A stretch of 64,000 nucleotides of DNA from Mucilaginibacter gilvus. GTDB taxonomy: Bacteria > Bacteroidota > Bacteroidia > Sphingobacteriales > Sphingobacteriaceae. The stretch lies in assembly GCF_004054195.1 (NCBI RefSeq), contig NZ_SBIW01000003.1, positions 124,001 through 188,000 on the forward strand, read 5' to 3'. Shown here in pieces: positions 62,204-64,000 of this stretch. The translations under genes and the position numbers were made by a program. The notes under the pieces are model-generated. The model had not been told where the DNA came from. It did not search any database and was given only the letters and a program-made list of their open reading frames with translations. Position 1 is the stretch's first letter. Each line of letters starts with the position of its first letter.

Positions 62204-62836
62204 ATGACCCCGATCATCATTATAGAAGACGACGAAAAAATACGCAACTACCTGGGCGCGCTGCTTGCAGGTTCGGGCGAGTTTAATTTAAACGCGTCTT
62301 TTGTGAACGCGGAGGAGGCTATGGAATTTTTTCAGTGTGGCCTGGGCGATCCGGTGGAGATAGTGCTCACAGATCTGCAACTGCCCGGCATGGCGGGCAG
62401 CGAATTTATCAGCTGGCTTAAGCCTCAGCGGCCCGATATACAGATAATGGTTTTGAGCGCCTATGATGATGCCGACCATGTATTTAAAGCCCTGCAGGCC
62501 GGTGCTACGGGCTATGTGCTTAAAAATACGCCATCAACCAAACTGGTAGAATCCATTATTGACCTGCGCAAAGGCGGCAGCCCCATGAGCAGCCAGATAG
62601 CCCGTAAGGTAGTAATGGCCTTTCAGCAGCAGGTGCCTTATGTGGATGCAAAAGAAAGCCTGAGCGACCGCGAAAACGAGGTGCTGCTTTGGCTTAGCAA
62701 GGGCTTTAGTTACCAGGAAATTGCCGATAAACTCTTCATATCTATAGATACCGTACGCACCCACATCCGCAATACGTACGAGAAACTGCACGTACGCAAT
62801 AAGAAAGAGGCCCTACGCAAAACGGGTTACCGCTAA
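62204..62836 (+). CDS. LuxR/NarL-family response regulator
   Basis: 210 residues: receiver domain (1-120) with acidic pair E8/D9-D10, phospho-acceptor D57 in EIVLTDLQLPGMAG, switch Ser in MVLSAYDD and Lys in GYVLKNTPS, then a GerE-type HTH (about 145-205; LSDRENEVLLWLSKGFSYQEIADKLFISIDTVRTHIRNTYEKLHV). It is the cognate regulator of the sensor kinase ending 62 bp upstream. Targets may include the neighbouring NRPS/PKS operon or the secreted protein that follows; neither link is shown by sequence. Confidence 0.95.
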   Translation: MTPIIIIEDDEKIRNYLGALLAGSGEFNLNASFVNAEEAMEFFQCGLGDPVEIVLTDLQLPGMAGSEFISWLKPQRPDIQIMVLSAYDDADHVFKALQAGATGYVLKNTPSTKLVESIIDLRKGGSPMSSQIARKVVMAFQQQVPYVDAKESLSDRENEVLLWLSKGFSYQEIADKLFISIDTVRTHIRNTYEKLHVRNKKEALRKTGYR

Positions 62837-62904
62837 TATTCTGATTACTACTTATATCACATTTTTTGTGCTTTAGTCCCAAGGTATTTTTACATACCTA
62901 ATTT

Positions 62905-64000
62905 ATGGACAGCATGAAAAGACTTTTACTATTAGCCGTTGCCTTCGTATTTTCAACCCTTATCATCAGCGCGCAGGAAACCGTGCAGGATCTTTCTAAG
63001 AAAGCCGGTAAGGGTTTCCTGCTTAGCGCAGTCAACGCCGATGGTACTTATACCATCACCTACAAAATCCCCGGCGATAAAAAGAAGAACGAAATATTTT
63101 ACGAAACCTATCAATTTGATAACAATCTTAAGTTTGTTAAGAACGAGGAAATATCCGAACCAAAGGTGTCCGCAGAGGATATGCCCGATAAAACGGTAAG
63201 TGGTTTTTACGCCTCGGTGGGGGGATGCAGTTCTTTCGACATCCTGAGCATGAAGCTGAAGTTTACCAAATACAGCGACCTTAAAACCTGGGATTACAGA
63301 AAACAGCGCTACGTTTTTAAAAAGGGTATCACTTCGGAGGTTATCAAGCCGAAAAACGGTAACGATAAATACTACGGTTTTGCAGCGTTTAACAGCACGG
63401 TAGACGAAAGCCTGTTTGTACTGGCCGGCCTGGATAGCAAGGCGCATAAGGATGGGCTGGATTTTTTTGTGCTTGGTGTAAATTCCGACTTGGAGATAAC
63501 TACTAAACCCGTTGATGTAAGCGGCTCGCAATCGTTGGTGTATTCGCACCAGTTAGATAACGGCGACGTTGTGCTGGTATTTGCCCCTCAAAAAGGCGAG
63601 TCGGATATTACAACTTACACCTATCTCAAATATTCTGATAAAGGCGAAGTAAAAAACAAGGTGATATTTAAAAGTCCCTCACCAAACCTGCTGATACAGG
63701 ATGTAAGCGAGGATAACGGCTCGGTGTTTTTCTGTGCCACCTCAACAAAATCAAAGGAAGCTTATGGCGAAGTATTTGAAAACTATGCCGCATCTATTGT
63801 AAACCCCTGCTTTACAGAGGGCAAGAATAAGCTTGATTTTAAATGGCAAAAAAAATCGGGCGAGAAGATGGAAAGCTTCCACCTGCTGAAGTTTACCGAT
63901 AGCAAGCTTGATTTTGCCTCAACCGCCGCCATCAGCGATTTTAAAGCGAAGTTTAGAACAGCCCCCGGTGATAAAGGTGCCGAGCCATACAAAGGCGGCA
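62905..64000 (+). CDS. Secreted protein, C-terminus beyond the window
   Basis: An open frame starting at ATG 62905 (or 62914, MKRLLLLAVAFVFSTLIISAQE) runs to the end of the window, so at least 365 codons are coding. It has a signal peptide with cleavage near ISA-QE, followed by a soluble, lysine-rich, beta-rich body (GKGFLLSAVNADGTYTITYKIPGDKKKNEIFYETYQFDNNLKFVKNEEI, and similar Y-D-x-x-L-K phrases later), as in long periplasmic or surface beta-sandwich/propeller proteins of Bacteroidota. The family is not recognised. It starts 68 bp after the LuxR-type regulator gene. Confidence 0.8.
   Translation, partial: MDSMKRLLLLAVAFVFSTLIISAQETVQDLSKKAGKGFLLSAVNADGTYTITYKIPGDKKKNEIFYETYQFDNNLKFVKNEEISEPKVSAEDMPDKTVSGFYASVGGCSSFDILSMKLKFTKYSDLKTWDYRKQRYVFKKGITSEVIKPKNGNDKYYGFAAFNSTVDESLFVLAGLDSKAHKDGLDFFVLGVNSDLEITTKPVDVSGSQSLVYSHQLDNGDVVLVFAPQKGESDITTYTYLKYSDKGEVKNKVIFKSPSPNLLIQDVSEDNGSVFFCATSTKSKEAYGEVFENYAASIVNPCFTEGKNKLDFKWQKKSGEKMESFHLLKFTDSKLDFASTAAISDFKAKFRTAPGDKGAEPYKGG

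Noticed and set aside
1..64000. CRISPR arrays, tRNA or rRNA genes, intact insertion sequences
   Set aside because: No regularly spaced direct repeats, cloverleaf-like sequences, rRNA-like segments or complete transposase genes were seen by eye; a tRNAscan or ISfinder run was not possible.

Overview
The window looks like chromosomal DNA of a Bacteroidota member, most likely family Sphingobacteriaceae (Mucilaginibacter-like, inferred from protein style, not searched). Support: promoters of the TAnnTTTG type, almost no Shine-Dalgarno sequences, a SdhC/A/B complex with a b558-type anchor, a LysRS with a C-terminal extension, and many secreted or lipoprotein genes. No rRNA, tRNA, CRISPR array or intact mobile element was seen.

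Layout. 1-8.1 kb: the end of an unknown gene, a small gene bracketed by GCCCCC repeats, smpB, a manganese module (mntR-mntH, with the transporter fused to a UspA domain and a perfect palindromic operator), an Lrp regulator, ung, and a secreted sialate O-acetylesterase. 8.1-21 kb: lysS, a HAD phosphatase plus a CAT-like acetyltransferase, a Kelch lipoprotein, a long-chain acyl-CoA synthetase, a Tricorn-type protease broken by a one-base frameshift, the iscS-iscU-iscA cluster with a repeat in every spacer, and methylmalonyl-CoA epimerase. 21-24.5 kb: two tandem parallel beta-helix exoproteins.

24.7-42.4 kb is a coherent low-oxygen island. One operon reads outer-membrane porin, DASS C4-dicarboxylate carrier, succinate dehydrogenase/fumarate reductase C-A-B, DUF6544, UspA. 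Around it lie fumC, two L,D-transpeptidases, a receiver protein, a FixL-like heme-PAS histidine kinase, a response regulator whose output is a complete CRP/FNR (FixK-like) module, D-lactate dehydrogenase and a tandem UspA protein. Seven promoters share an FNR-like box, about GTGAC-N4-ATCAT, in pairs exactly 22 bp apart and at fixed distance from the -7 element (predicted centres -41.5 and -63.5; fumC is one base shorter). I infer an oxygen-sensing phosphorelay in which the FixJ and FixK functions are fused in one protein and which controls fumarate respiration, lactate fermentation, stress proteins and cell-wall cross-linking.

42.4-47.2 kb is accessory: a chimeric integrase relic, an unknown beta-rich protein, a VOC protein, a membrane hybrid kinase, a SRPBCC protein and a small secreted protein. 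47.4-58.9 kb is a compact biosynthetic cluster: a 2229-residue A-PCP-KS-AT-ACP-aminotransferase protein, a 1340-residue C-A-PCP-TE protein and an Sfp-type phosphopantetheinyl transferase. The domain order predicts an amino acid, extended by malonate, aminated at the beta carbon, joined to a second amino acid (possibly glycine) and released by the thioesterase. It is followed by a Y_Y_Y-type sensor kinase and a LuxR-type regulator, and by a secreted protein cut by the window edge.
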